Assembly (NCBI GenBank): GCA_946480245.1
Contig: CAMLIZ010000092.1
Coordinates: 1 to 17,440 of the forward strand
Origin: an uncultured Pseudomonadota bacterium
GTDB lineage: Bacteria > Pseudomonadota > Gammaproteobacteria > Burkholderiales > Burkholderiaceae
DNA length: 17,440 bases
Direction: 5' to 3'
A program made the translations under genes and the position numbers. A model generated the notes under the pieces. That model saw nothing but the letters and a program-made list of their open reading frames with translations. It was not told the origin of the DNA and searched no databases. The stretch's first letter is position 1; the number at the start of each line of letters is the position of its first letter. Shown one piece after another: positions 1 to 7,373 of this stretch.

Positions 1-1403
1 ACGGCCAGGGCATCCGCCCCGGGACCTACTGCGAGCCGAAGATGACCACCGTCGGTTCGCAGGACACCACCGGCCCGATGACCCGCGACGAGTTGAAGGA
101 CCTGGCCTGCCTGGGCTTTAGCGCCGACCTCGTGATGCAGAGCTTCTGCCACACCGCGGCCTACCCCAAGCCGGTGGACGTGAAGATGCACCGCGAGCTG
201 CCCGCCTTCATCAGCAGCCGCGGCGGCGTCGCGCTACGCCCGGGCGACGGCGTGATCCACAGCTGGCTGAACCGCATGCTGCTGCCCGACACCGTGGGCA
301 CGGGCGGCGACAGCCACACGCGCTTCCCGATCGGCATCAGCTTCCCGGCCGGCTCCGGCCTGGTCGCCTTTGCCGCCGCCACCGGCGTGATGCCGCTGGA
401 CATGCCCGAGAGCGTGCTGGTGCGCTTCAAGGGCCAGATGCAACCGGGCATCACCTTGCGCGACCTGGTGCACGCGATCCCGCTGTACGCGATCAAGCAG
501 GGCCTGCTCACAGTGGCCAAGCAAGGCAAGAAGAACGTGTTCTCCGGCCGCGTGCTCGAGATCGAAGGCCTGCCCAATCTGAAGGTCGAGCAGGCGTTCG
601 AGCTCTCCGACGCCTCGGCCGAGCGTTCGGCCGCCGGCTGCACGGTGCGCCTGAACAAGGAACCGATCATCGAGTACCTGAACAGCAACATCACGCTGCT
701 GAAGTGGATGATCGCCAACGGCTACGAGGACAAGCGCAGCATCGAGCGCCGCATCAAGGCGATGGAGGCGTGGCTTCGCCAGCCGGAGCTGCTGCAGCCC
801 GATGCCGACGCCGAGTACGCGGCCGTGATCGAGATCGACCTGGCCGACATCACCGAGCCAATCGTCTGCTGCCCCAACGACCCCGATGACGCCAAGTTCC
901 TGTCGGACGTGCAGGGCAACAAGATCGACGAAGTCTTCATCGGCTCGTGCATGACCAACATCGGCCACTTCCGTGCGGCGAGCAAGCTGCTGGAAGGCAA
1001 GCGCGACATCCCGGTGAAGCTGTGGGTGGCGCCGCCCACCAAGATGGACGCGAGCGAACTCACCAAGGAAGGCCACTACGGCGTCTTCGGCACCGCCGGC
1101 GCACGCACCGAGATGCCGGGTTGCAGCCTGTGCATGGGCAATCAGGCGCAGGTGCGCGAAGGCGCTACGGTGATGAGCACCAGCACGCGCAACTTCCCGA
1201 ACCGCCTGGGCAAGAACACCAACGTGTACCTCGGCTCGGCGGAGCTCGCGGCCATCTGCTCCAAGCTCGGCCGCATCCCGACCGTGGCCGAGTACCACGC
1301 CGACATGGGCGTGATCAACCAGGATGGCGACAAGGTGTACCGCTACATGAACTTCGACCAGATCGAGGAGTTCGCGGAGGTGGCGCGCGAAGTGAGCGTC
1401 TGA
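1..1403 (+). CDS. acnB: Aconitate hydratase B, 3' part (5' end outside window)
   Basis: Bifunctional aconitate hydratase/2-methylisocitrate dehydratase of the TCA and methylcitrate cycles, cytoplasmic, with a [4Fe-4S] cluster. The reading frame is open from base 3 without its start, so about 467 C-terminal residues are present. AcnB of E. coli has 865 residues, so roughly 390-400 are missing upstream. The text from the first codons ([19 protein letters not shown]) is typical AcnB, not AcnA. The three cluster cysteines are visible: one in [10 protein letters not shown] (codon at 948) and two in PGCSLCMGN (codons at 1122 and 1131). The stop is TGA at 1401-1403. No defect is visible. The gene is followed by 63 bases without a convincing terminator, then a protein with a GspE N-terminal domain. 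Its paralogue acnA begins at 17092 on the same strand. Confidence 0.97.
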   Translation, partial: GQGIRPGTYCEPKMTTVGSQDTTGPMTRDELKDLACLGFSADLVMQSFCHTAAYPKPVDVKMHRELPAFISSRGGVALRPGDGVIHSWLNRMLLPDTVGTGGDSHTRFPIGISFPAGSGLVAFAAATGVMPLDMPESVLVRFKGQMQPGITLRDLVHAIPLYAIKQGLLTVAKQGKKNVFSGRVLEIEGLPNLKVEQAFELSDASAERSAAGCTVRLNKEPIIEYLNSNITLLKWMIANGYEDKRSIERRIKAMEAWLRQPELLQPDADAEYAAVIEIDLADITEPIVCCPNDPDDAKFLSDVQGNKIDEVFIGSCMTNIGHFRAASKLLEGKRDIPVKLWVAPPTKMDASELTKEGHYGVFGTAGARTEMPGCSLCMGNQAQVREGATVMSTSTRNFPNRLGKNTNVYLGSAELAAICSKLGRIPTVAEYHADMGVINQDGDKVYRYMNFDQIEEFAEVAREVSV

Positions 1404-1466
1404 GCCGGCGAGTCGGTTCGGGCAGACCCGCATCCCGCGGCGGCCGCTTGCACTCAGAATCTGGCG

Positions 1467-2531
1467 ATGCCCGAGCTGACTTTTCCCGCTCTCGACGACG
1501 CCGCACTGGACCCATGGGAGTGGCCGGCGCCCCCTTTCGCCAAGTGGGCACTTCATGCGGTGGATGACACGCCGCCGCCGGCCTGCCTGCTCGATACGCC
1601 ATCGGGCGCCGTGATGCACGGCGAACTGGTGGCGTCCGACATCCGCAGCGGGCAGGTGCGATTTCGCAGCCGCGATGGCGGCCCCGAGCTGGCGCTGCCG
1701 CTGTCGCGCTTCACCCGCCTCACGCTGCCTGCGCCCTGTCGCCTGCTCGATTCGCAGACACGCGAACCGTACGCACGGCTGCCGGTGGCGGCGCAGGAGC
1801 GCGAATACCGCCTCGAGCGCGACGCAGGCCAGCCGGCATTCAGCGGCCACACGATGGGCCACGTGGAAAGCGCTCAGGGCCTGTACCTCTACCCGCCGCT
1901 GCACGAGCAGGGCGCGGTGCAGCGCATGTTCGTGCCGAAATCGGCCTACCGGAGCAGCCACTTCGGCTTGTCGGTGGAGGACGCTGCCGCGCAGCACTGG
2001 ATCGCCACGCCCGCCGAACTGCTGCAGGCGCTGGCCGCGCAGCAGCACACGCGCGTCGTGCCGATGGGCCGTGCACTGCTGCAGCTGGGCTTGGCCACGC
2101 CGGCACAGATCCAACACGCCCTCGCGCAGCCGCTGGGCGACATGCCGGTGGGCGAGCGGCTGGTGGCCACCGGCCTGATCACGCAAGGCGAACTGGACGC
2201 GGCGATCGCCCACAAGCTCGGCTGCCCGGTGGTGGATCTCATGCGCTTCCCGCTCGACCCGCGCGCGTCGGCCAAGCTGTCGATCCACACCGCGATGCTG
2301 TGCCGCGCGGTGCCGTTGATGCTCGACGATACGCGCATCGTCGTCGCCGTCGATCGCCCGAGCCGGATCGACGAACTGCGCGAGCGCCAGGCCCTGCTCG
2401 AGCTGGAGCCGGTGGGGGTGCTGGCGTCGCGCTCCCACATCGCGCAGGTGCTGGCCCGGCTGGCACAGCAGCAGAACCTCTGGGCCACGGCCGGCACGTC
2501 GCATGGCGCAGCCCGGCTGCGCGGGCGCTGA
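1467..2531 (+). CDS. Stand-alone GspE/MshE N-terminal-domain protein (no ATPase domain)
   Basis: 354 residues. Residues about 199-335 resemble the N-terminal domain of type II secretion/type IV pilus ATPases (T2SSE_N/MshEN, PF05157), which in MshE binds cyclic di-GMP. Two tandem 23-residue motifs are visible (199-221, containing GRALLQLGL, and 227-249, containing GERLVATGLITQ), separated by the 5-residue spacer usual for MshEN. The leading arginine of each RLG motif, a ligand contact in MshEN, is proline here, so binding may be weak or lost. After them comes the usual GCPVVDL and a beta-alpha segment to about residue 335. The protein ends there: no Walker A, Walker B or other ATPase part follows. 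Residues 40-170 form a domain I do not recognise. The ATG has only a weak ribosome site, and no better start is evident. It is followed, 85 bases later, by a glycosyltransferase and, on the other strand, a GGDEF-EAL gene. Confidence 0.85.
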   Translation: MPELTFPALDDAALDPWEWPAPPFAKWALHAVDDTPPPACLLDTPSGAVMHGELVASDIRSGQVRFRSRDGGPELALPLSRFTRLTLPAPCRLLDSQTREPYARLPVAAQEREYRLERDAGQPAFSGHTMGHVESAQGLYLYPPLHEQGAVQRMFVPKSAYRSSHFGLSVEDAAAQHWIATPAELLQALAAQQHTRVVPMGRALLQLGLATPAQIQHALAQPLGDMPVGERLVATGLITQGELDAAIAHKLGCPVVDLMRFPLDPRASAKLSIHTAMLCRAVPLMLDDTRIVVAVDRPSRIDELRERQALLELEPVGVLASRSHIAQVLARLAQQQNLWATAGTSHGAARLRGR

Positions 2532-2603
2532 GCGCGCCACTTCACTTCGGGCACTTCGCTTGCCGCAGCAGCCGGGGGGCGCGCACGTCGCGTGCCGCCA
2601 GCT

Positions 2604-2609
2604 GAAGGA
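2604..2609 (+). promoter_or_regulatory. Ribosome binding site deciding the glycosyltransferase start
   Basis: GAAGGA lies 7 bases before the ATG at 2617. It favours this start over an in-frame start at 2503, which would overlap the upstream gene and add 38 residues unrelated to a GT2 N-terminus. Confidence 0.7.
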
Positions 2610-2616
2610 CTGCCCC

Positions 2617-4461
2617 ATGCCCGCTGCCCGCACGCCCTGCGTGAGCGTGTTGATGCCCACTTATGCGCAACAGGCGTTCATCGCGCGTGCGCTCGACAGC
2701 CTGCAGGCACAGTCGCTCGAGGACTGGGAGGCGATCATCGTGGACGCCAATCCCGACCGCCACACCGAGGCAGTTGTCACGCCTTGGCTCGAGGATCCGC
2801 GCGTGCGCTACCTGCGCCAACCCGAGCAGGGCCTGGGCCGCGCACTGAACCATGCGCTGGCCGCGGCGCGCGCGCCGCTCGTGGCCTACCTGCCCAGCGA
2901 CGACCTCTATCACCGCGACCACCTGCAAGGCCTGAAGGCCACCCTCGACGCGCGGCCCGACGCGGTGCTTGCCTACTCCGGCGTGCGCCATCACTACAAC
3001 CGCGAGGTGCCGGGCCAGGTGCCCGGCGACCCGCTGCAGCTGGTGCAATGCATGCATCGATTGCGCGACCTGCGCTGGGCCGAACGCGACGAGATCGAAT
3101 CCGACGACCTCGAACGCCTGTACTGGCAGCACCTGCGCGAGCACGGCGCGTTCGTGGGCACGGGGGTGGTGAGCTGCGAATGGGTGGACCATCCACAGCA
3201 GCGCCACAAGCTGATGCGCGAGCCGGTGGGCGGCATCAACCCGTTCCGCCTGCATTACGGCGTGGGCACGCCGCTGCGCTTTCACACCAGCGCAGGCAAC
3301 TTCATCGACGAGCCCACGCAGTACCGCGCCATGCGCGAGCGCGCGGACACGCCGCGTGCTGCCGACGGGCTGAAGATCCTGCTGGTGGGTGAGCTGGCCT
3401 ACAACGCCGATCGCGTGCTGGCGCTGGAGGAGCAAGGGCACACGCTGTATGGGCTGTGGATGCGCGAACCGTACTGGTACAACGCGGTCGGCCCGCTGCC
3501 CTTCGGCCACGTGCAGGATCTGCCACGGCAAGGCTGGCAGCGCGCGATCGAGGAGATCCAGCCCGACGTGATCTACGCCCTGCTCAACTGGCAGGCGGTG
3601 CCGTTCGCGCACGAGGTGCTGCGCGCCGACACCGGCGTGCCCTTCGTGTGGCACTTCAAGGAAGGGCCGTTCATCTGCCTGGAAAAAGGCACGTGGCCGC
3701 AGCTGGTGGCCCTGCACACACGCGCCGACGGGCAGATCTTCAGCAGCCCCGAAATGCGCGACTGGTTCGACACCGTGGTGCCGGGGCTGTCGGCCGCCAA
3801 GCCGACACACGTGCTCGATGGCGACCTGCCCAAGCGCGACTGGTTCGACACGGCGCGATCGCCGCGCCTGTCGCAGCAGGACGGCGAGATCCACACCGTG
3901 GTGCCCGGGCGCCCGATCGGCCTGCATCCGCCCGACGTCGGCCGGCTGGCAGAACTGGGCGTGCACCTGCACTTCTACGGCGACTTCACGCATGCGCAGT
4001 GGCGGCAGTGGATCGACAAGTGCCGCACACTGGCGCCGCGCCACCTGCACCTGCATCCGAACGTGGACCAATCCCGCTGGGTGGCCGAGTTCTCGCAGTA
4101 CGACGCCGGCTGGCTGCATGCGTTCAGGAGCGTCAACCACGGCGAGCTGCGGCGCGCCAACTGGGACGACCTGAACTACCCCGCCCGCATGGCCACGCTG
4201 GCCGCCGCCGGCCTGCCGATGATCCAGCAGGCCAATGACGGATCGGTGGTCGCCACGCAAACGCTGGCGCGCCAGCTCGGCGGGGGCGTGTTCTTCGAGA
4301 CGCTGGACGATCTGGCCGCCACCTTGCGCGACCGCGAGCGCATGAGCGCGATGCGCGAGCAGGTGTGGGCGCAGCGCCGGCTCTTCACCTTTGACCACCA
4401 CGTGCCGGCGCTGGTGGATTTCTTTCGCGAGGTGATGCGCAGCTCAGGCCGCACGCGCTGA
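2617..4461 (+). CDS. Two-domain glycosyltransferase (GT2 family fused to a GT-B-like domain)
   Basis: 614 residues, cytoplasmic, no membrane segment. It probably transfers sugars from nucleotide donors in surface polysaccharide or protein glycosylation; the substrate is unknown. Residues 7-130 are a family 2 (GT-A) domain: it opens with PCVSVLMPTYAQQAFIARAL, has DWEAIIVDANPD, and the metal/nucleotide-binding SDD at 94-96 (AYLPSDDLYHRDHL). From about residue 252 (LKILLVGELAYNADRVLALE) to 605 a second region looks like a GT-B enzyme of the GT4 type: an N-terminal Rossmann-like half, then TVVPGRPIGLHPP, a glycan-synthesis style FYGDF and a C-terminal PARMATLAAAGLPMI segment of the kind that closes a GT-B donor site. 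The start is set by the ribosome site at 2604. The last 18 bases overlap the 3' end of the GGDEF-EAL gene on the minus strand. The exact family of the second half is inferred. Confidence 0.85.
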   Translation: MPAARTPCVSVLMPTYAQQAFIARALDSLQAQSLEDWEAIIVDANPDRHTEAVVTPWLEDPRVRYLRQPEQGLGRALNHALAAARAPLVAYLPSDDLYHRDHLQGLKATLDARPDAVLAYSGVRHHYNREVPGQVPGDPLQLVQCMHRLRDLRWAERDEIESDDLERLYWQHLREHGAFVGTGVVSCEWVDHPQQRHKLMREPVGGINPFRLHYGVGTPLRFHTSAGNFIDEPTQYRAMRERADTPRAADGLKILLVGELAYNADRVLALEEQGHTLYGLWMREPYWYNAVGPLPFGHVQDLPRQGWQRAIEEIQPDVIYALLNWQAVPFAHEVLRADTGVPFVWHFKEGPFICLEKGTWPQLVALHTRADGQIFSSPEMRDWFDTVVPGLSAAKPTHVLDGDLPKRDWFDTARSPRLSQQDGEIHTVVPGRPIGLHPPDVGRLAELGVHLHFYGDFTHAQWRQWIDKCRTLAPRHLHLHPNVDQSRWVAEFSQYDAGWLHAFRSVNHGELRRANWDDLNYPARMATLAAAGLPMIQQANDGSVVATQTLARQLGGGVFFETLDDLAATLRDRERMSAMREQVWAQRRLFTFDHHVPALVDFFREVMRSSGRTR

Positions 4462-6528
4462 CAGCGCAGGCCGCGCGCGCCGCGACCACTGCGCCACCAG
4501 CTCGGCGTGCGCGGTGGCGTCCATCGGGCGGTAGTAGCGAAAGCCCTGCAGCAGGTCGCAGCCGCGCCGCTCCAGCCCGTGCGCCTGCTCGGCTGTCTCC
4601 ACGCCCTCGGCGATGATCGCCAGCTTCAGGCTCTTGCCGATGTCGATGATCGCGCCCAGCGTGGTCGGCCCCTGGCCCAGGCCTTCGCTCTCGTGCACGA
4701 ACGCACGGTCGATCTTCAGGATGCCGAAGGGCAGCGCCTTCAGCATCGAGATGCTCGAGTAGCCGGTGCCGAAGTCGTCGAGCGCGAGCCGAAACCCCAG
4801 CTCGCGCAGGTGATGCAAGGTGACGCGCGCCTTCTCCACGTCCTCCATCACGGCCGACTCCGTCACCTCCAGCACGATCGACGACGGCGACACGCCGGTG
4901 TGCTCCAGCACGGTCTCCACGCTGCGCACGTAGTTCACGTGCATCAGCTGGCGCGGCGACACGTTCACGCTGATCGCGGTAGACGTGCCCGCCTCCTCCA
5001 GGCGGCGCACCTGCCAGCAGGCCTGCTCCAGCACCCACTGCCCCACCTGCAGGATCTGGCCGGTGCGCTCGGCCACGTCGATGAACTCCGCCGGCGAGCG
5101 CAGCCGGCCATCGGGCCCGAGCATGCGCACCAGCGCCTCGGCCAGCACCGGGCGCTTGCTGCGCGCATCGACGATCGGCTGGAAGTGCAGCACCAGCCGG
5201 TCCTCCTGCAGCGCGAGCGCCAACGCCTGCTCGGTGTCGAAGTCGCGCCGCAGCGAGTCGCTGTGGCTGCCGTTGTAGACGATGGCCAGGTTGCCGCCCT
5301 GGCGCTTGGCGGCATACATCGCTCGATCCGCGCGCATGATCAGCTCGTCCGACGGCAGCGCGGGGTCGTTGCACAGCACGATGCCGATGGAGGTCTTGGG
5401 GTGCAGCAGCGCGCCCTGGCATGCATAAGGCTGGCTCACCGTCTCCAGGATGCGCGCGGCGATCGAGCGCGCGCCCTCCTCGCCGCTCACGCCGTCGAAC
5501 AAGGCGACGAATTCGTCGCCGCCCATGCGCGCCAGCGTGTCGCCCGGGCGCAGGATCGAGCGCACGCGGTTGGCGGTCTCGATCAGGTAGTCGTCGCCCG
5601 CCGCATGGCCGAGCGAATCGTTGACCTGCTTGAAGCGGTCGAGGTCGAACAGGAACAGCACGAACGGCCGCTCTCGGCTGGCCGCACGAAACCGCTCCAG
5701 CGAGGCCACCAGCGACGCGCGGTTCGGCAGGCCGGTGAGGTGGTCGGTGTGGGCCGCGCGCGTCAGTTGATCGCGCAGCGCATTGCGCGCCTCCACGTTG
5801 CGCGCCATCGCGATCGTCTCGATCACGCTGCCGTTGAGGCCGTAGGCATGGCGCAGTGACATCTCCAGCGCCACGTAGCGCCCGTTCTTGTGGCGCCAGT
5901 GCCCCTCGAGCAGCGCGCCGCTGTGGCGCCGCGCCGAAGCCTTGAGTTGCTCGATCCACCACGCCTTCTCTTCGGGCTGCAGCAGATCCAGGATGCGTCG
6001 GCCCTCTATCTCGTCCGGTGCATAGCCGAGGTGCGCCTGCACCGACGGCGACACGTACATCACGAAGCCGCGCGCGTCCACCTGCATCACGATGTCCTCG
6101 GTGTGCATCTCCATGAACGCGTAGCGCGCCACGCGCTGCGCCAGGCTGGCCTCGCGCCGCTGCATCTCGGCAAAGACCTTCTCGTAGCCGCAGACCAGTG
6201 CAGGCAGCGGCTCCGGCAGCGCGCCCACCACGCTGTCGGGCAGCGGCAGGCGGAACTCGGCCAGCTGGCCCACCGCCCGGTCCAGCGCACGCCTGCGCGC
6301 GCTGCGGGCGCGCGCCTCACCCACGGCCAACAGCACGGTCAGCGCCAGCAACCCGAGCGCGACCGGCCACAGCGCCGGCAGGAACAGCGCGGCGCCGACG
6401 TTCACTGCGTTGGCGGCCAACGCAATGGCGGAAAGCGGCAGCAGATGGCGCATGGTCTGGGCGTGGACGACAGCAGCCCCGCGCGGCGCGCGTGGTGCTT
6501 CCCTTATCGGCCGATTCATGCGCTGCAC
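4444..6528 (-). CDS. Membrane PAS-GGDEF-EAL protein (cyclic di-GMP synthase/phosphodiesterase)
   Basis: 694 residues counted from a GTG at 6528. ATG codons at 6519 and 6453 are alternative starts, and none has a clear ribosome site. Two hydrophobic segments (about 28-48 and 53-70) anchor it in the inner membrane. A PAS domain (about 138-250) follows, with PSVQAHLGYAPDEI. The GGDEF domain (255-415) has FDLDRFKQVND (metal Asp 295), an intact GGDEF at 336-340, and the inhibitory-site RxxD (RPGD, 327-330) exactly five residues before it. The EAL domain (430-685) keeps all the main residues: EALVR 464-468, NVSPRQL, DDFGTGYSS 584-592, KID, EGVET and the Gln in LLQGF. Both activities could therefore be functional, and the cyclase can be feedback inhibited. 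The PAS domain is the likely input. It is transcribed towards the glycosyltransferase and overlaps its 3' end by 18 bases. Confidence 0.95.
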   Translation of the reverse strand: MQRMNRPIREAPRAPRGAAVVHAQTMRHLLPLSAIALAANAVNVGAALFLPALWPVALGLLALTVLLAVGEARARSARRRALDRAVGQLAEFRLPLPDSVVGALPEPLPALVCGYEKVFAEMQRREASLAQRVARYAFMEMHTEDIVMQVDARGFVMYVSPSVQAHLGYAPDEIEGRRILDLLQPEEKAWWIEQLKASARRHSGALLEGHWRHKNGRYVALEMSLRHAYGLNGSVIETIAMARNVEARNALRDQLTRAAHTDHLTGLPNRASLVASLERFRAASRERPFVLFLFDLDRFKQVNDSLGHAAGDDYLIETANRVRSILRPGDTLARMGGDEFVALFDGVSGEEGARSIAARILETVSQPYACQGALLHPKTSIGIVLCNDPALPSDELIMRADRAMYAAKRQGGNLAIVYNGSHSDSLRRDFDTEQALALALQEDRLVLHFQPIVDARSKRPVLAEALVRMLGPDGRLRSPAEFIDVAERTGQILQVGQWVLEQACWQVRRLEEAGTSTAISVNVSPRQLMHVNYVRSVETVLEHTGVSPSSIVLEVTESAVMEDVEKARVTLHHLRELGFRLALDDFGTGYSSISMLKALPFGILKIDRAFVHESEGLGQGPTTLGAIIDIGKSLKLAIIAEGVETAEQAHGLERRGCDLLQGFRYYRPMDATAHAELVAQWSRRARPALSARAA

Positions 6529-6594
6529 AAGGCCGGTGGCACGGTGATTGCCGCTTGGGCGAGCGATTCGTTCATGCCCCCGACGAAAACATCA

Positions 6595-6610
6595 CGCCGC
6601 AGCAGCGGCG
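6595..6610. other. Small GC hairpin in the gap between divergent genes
   Basis: A perfect 6-bp stem (CGCCGC / GCGGCG) with loop AGCA lies in the 138-base gap between the divergent GGDEF-EAL gene and the 192-aa protein gene. It would sit in the 5' leader of the latter, about 57 bases before its ATG. No T-tract follows. A regulatory role is a guess, since such stems occur by chance in GC-rich DNA. Confidence 0.25.
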
Positions 6611-6655
6611 CAGCGACCCACATCACCCCGGGAATACCCGCATCGGCACCCCAGC

Positions 6656-6660
6656 AGGAG
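6656..6660 (+). promoter_or_regulatory. Ribosome binding site of the duplicated 192-aa protein
   Basis: AGGAG lies 6 bases before the ATG at 6667. It fixes the start well inside a much longer open frame that runs back through the opposite-strand gene. Confidence 0.75.
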
Positions 6661-6666
6661 AGCTCC

Positions 6667-7245
6667 ATGGCTGACGAACGCCCCGCCACGACCACCCCTA
6701 CTCAGCCCGCCACGCCCGCGGCCAAACCGGCCGGCGGCGGCAGCAGCACCGACGATGCCTACGCGCAGCTGCGCCGCGTGGCCGGCGTCGGCTATCAGCT
6801 GCGTGCGGCCATCCATGCCGGCGACCGCTTCATCGCCCAGGATGCGACCGAGGACCGCAACACCGGCGTCTGGCTGATCTCCTGCGCGGTCAGCCTGGCG
6901 GAGGACATCAAGACCGACCTCGACTCGCTGGCTCGCACATGGAAGCCGCGCGCGGTCGACGCGGCGCTGTCCGCTGCGCTGCACAAGCTGCGCACGCGCG
7001 CGCACCAGTTGCACGCCGCCACCCGCGCGGCCGATCACTTCCTCGACCAGGACGGCAGCGAGGACCGCAGCACCGGCTCCTGGCTGGTCGCCTGCGCACT
7101 CGGTCTGGCCGACAAGCTGGCCGGCGAAACCGACGACCTGGCCAGCGGCCTGAAGCGCACGCTGGGCGAGCCGGCCCAGGCGGCAGCGGAAGCCGGCGCA
7201 GCGCGGCGCGCCACCGGCGCAGCGCTGCGTGGCGTGGTGGCTTAG
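6667..7245 (+). CDS. Unrecognised protein made of two tandem 70-residue repeats
   Basis: 192 residues; I do not recognise the family. A Pro/Ala/Thr-rich N-terminus (1-30) has no signal peptide or membrane segment. Then come two copies of one unit spaced exactly 70 residues apart (about 35-88 and 105-158). Each carries QL-A---A-D-F--QD--EDR-TG-WL--CA--LA: Q44/Q114, D53/D123, F55/F125, Q58-D59/Q128-D129, E62-D63-R64/E132-D133-R134, T66-G67/T136-G137, W69/W139 and C73/C143. Both units look helical. The strict conservation of acidic residues, Arg, Trp and Cys between copies suggests selected function, perhaps ligand or metal binding or a protein interface, but this is inference. An Ala-rich tail follows (160-192). 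It has a good ribosome site and stands alone between a divergent GGDEF-EAL gene and an exported peptidase-like gene, with a hairpin right after its stop. Confidence 0.8.
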   Translation: MADERPATTTPTQPATPAAKPAGGGSSTDDAYAQLRRVAGVGYQLRAAIHAGDRFIAQDATEDRNTGVWLISCAVSLAEDIKTDLDSLARTWKPRAVDAALSAALHKLRTRAHQLHAATRAADHFLDQDGSEDRSTGSWLVACALGLADKLAGETDDLASGLKRTLGEPAQAAAEAGAARRATGAALRGVVA

Positions 7246-7246
7246 G

Positions 7247-7278
7247 GCGTGCCGGCCTGAAACCCCGTGCCGGCACGC
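7247..7278. terminator. Strong inverted repeat just after the 192-aa protein gene
   Basis: A perfect 10-bp stem (GCGTGCCGGC at 7247-7256 with GCCGGCACGC at 7269-7278) encloses a 12-base loop and starts one base after the TAG stop. No T-tract follows on the plus strand. It may therefore be an mRNA 3'-end stabiliser or a Rho-assisted stop rather than a classical terminator. The right arm lies within a region that also contains the palindrome GTGCCGGCAC (7267-7276). Confidence 0.5.
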
Positions 7279-7373
7279 GGCGCGGCGGTCGTGCGATGCT
7301 CGCGCCTTTCGCGCCCCGACCGCCCACCCGGCGAACCGGCGCTCGGCCCACCCGCTCACGAGGCTCGCACCGC

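Noticed and set aside
1404..1466. Search for a terminator after acnB
   Set aside because: The gap is GC-rich but has no stem longer than a few base pairs and no T-tract.
234..2660. An 808-codon open frame on the minus strand across acnB and the next gene
   Set aside because: It is antisense to two convincing genes, is rich in His, Arg and Ala, and shows no domain. Such long shadow frames are normal in GC-rich DNA.
2542..4401. A 619-codon open frame on the minus strand under the glycosyltransferase
   Set aside because: Antisense shadow with biased composition; the plus-strand frame has clear GT2 motifs and a ribosome site.
5890..6666. Upstream extension of the 192-aa protein frame by 259 codons
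   Set aside because: It runs antisense through the GGDEF-EAL gene, while an AGGAG ribosome site and ATG at 6667 give a clear start.
6939..7373. Upstream extension of the DUF885 frame
   Set aside because: It would overlap the 192-aa gene and bury the signal peptide, which begins exactly at the ATG at 7374.
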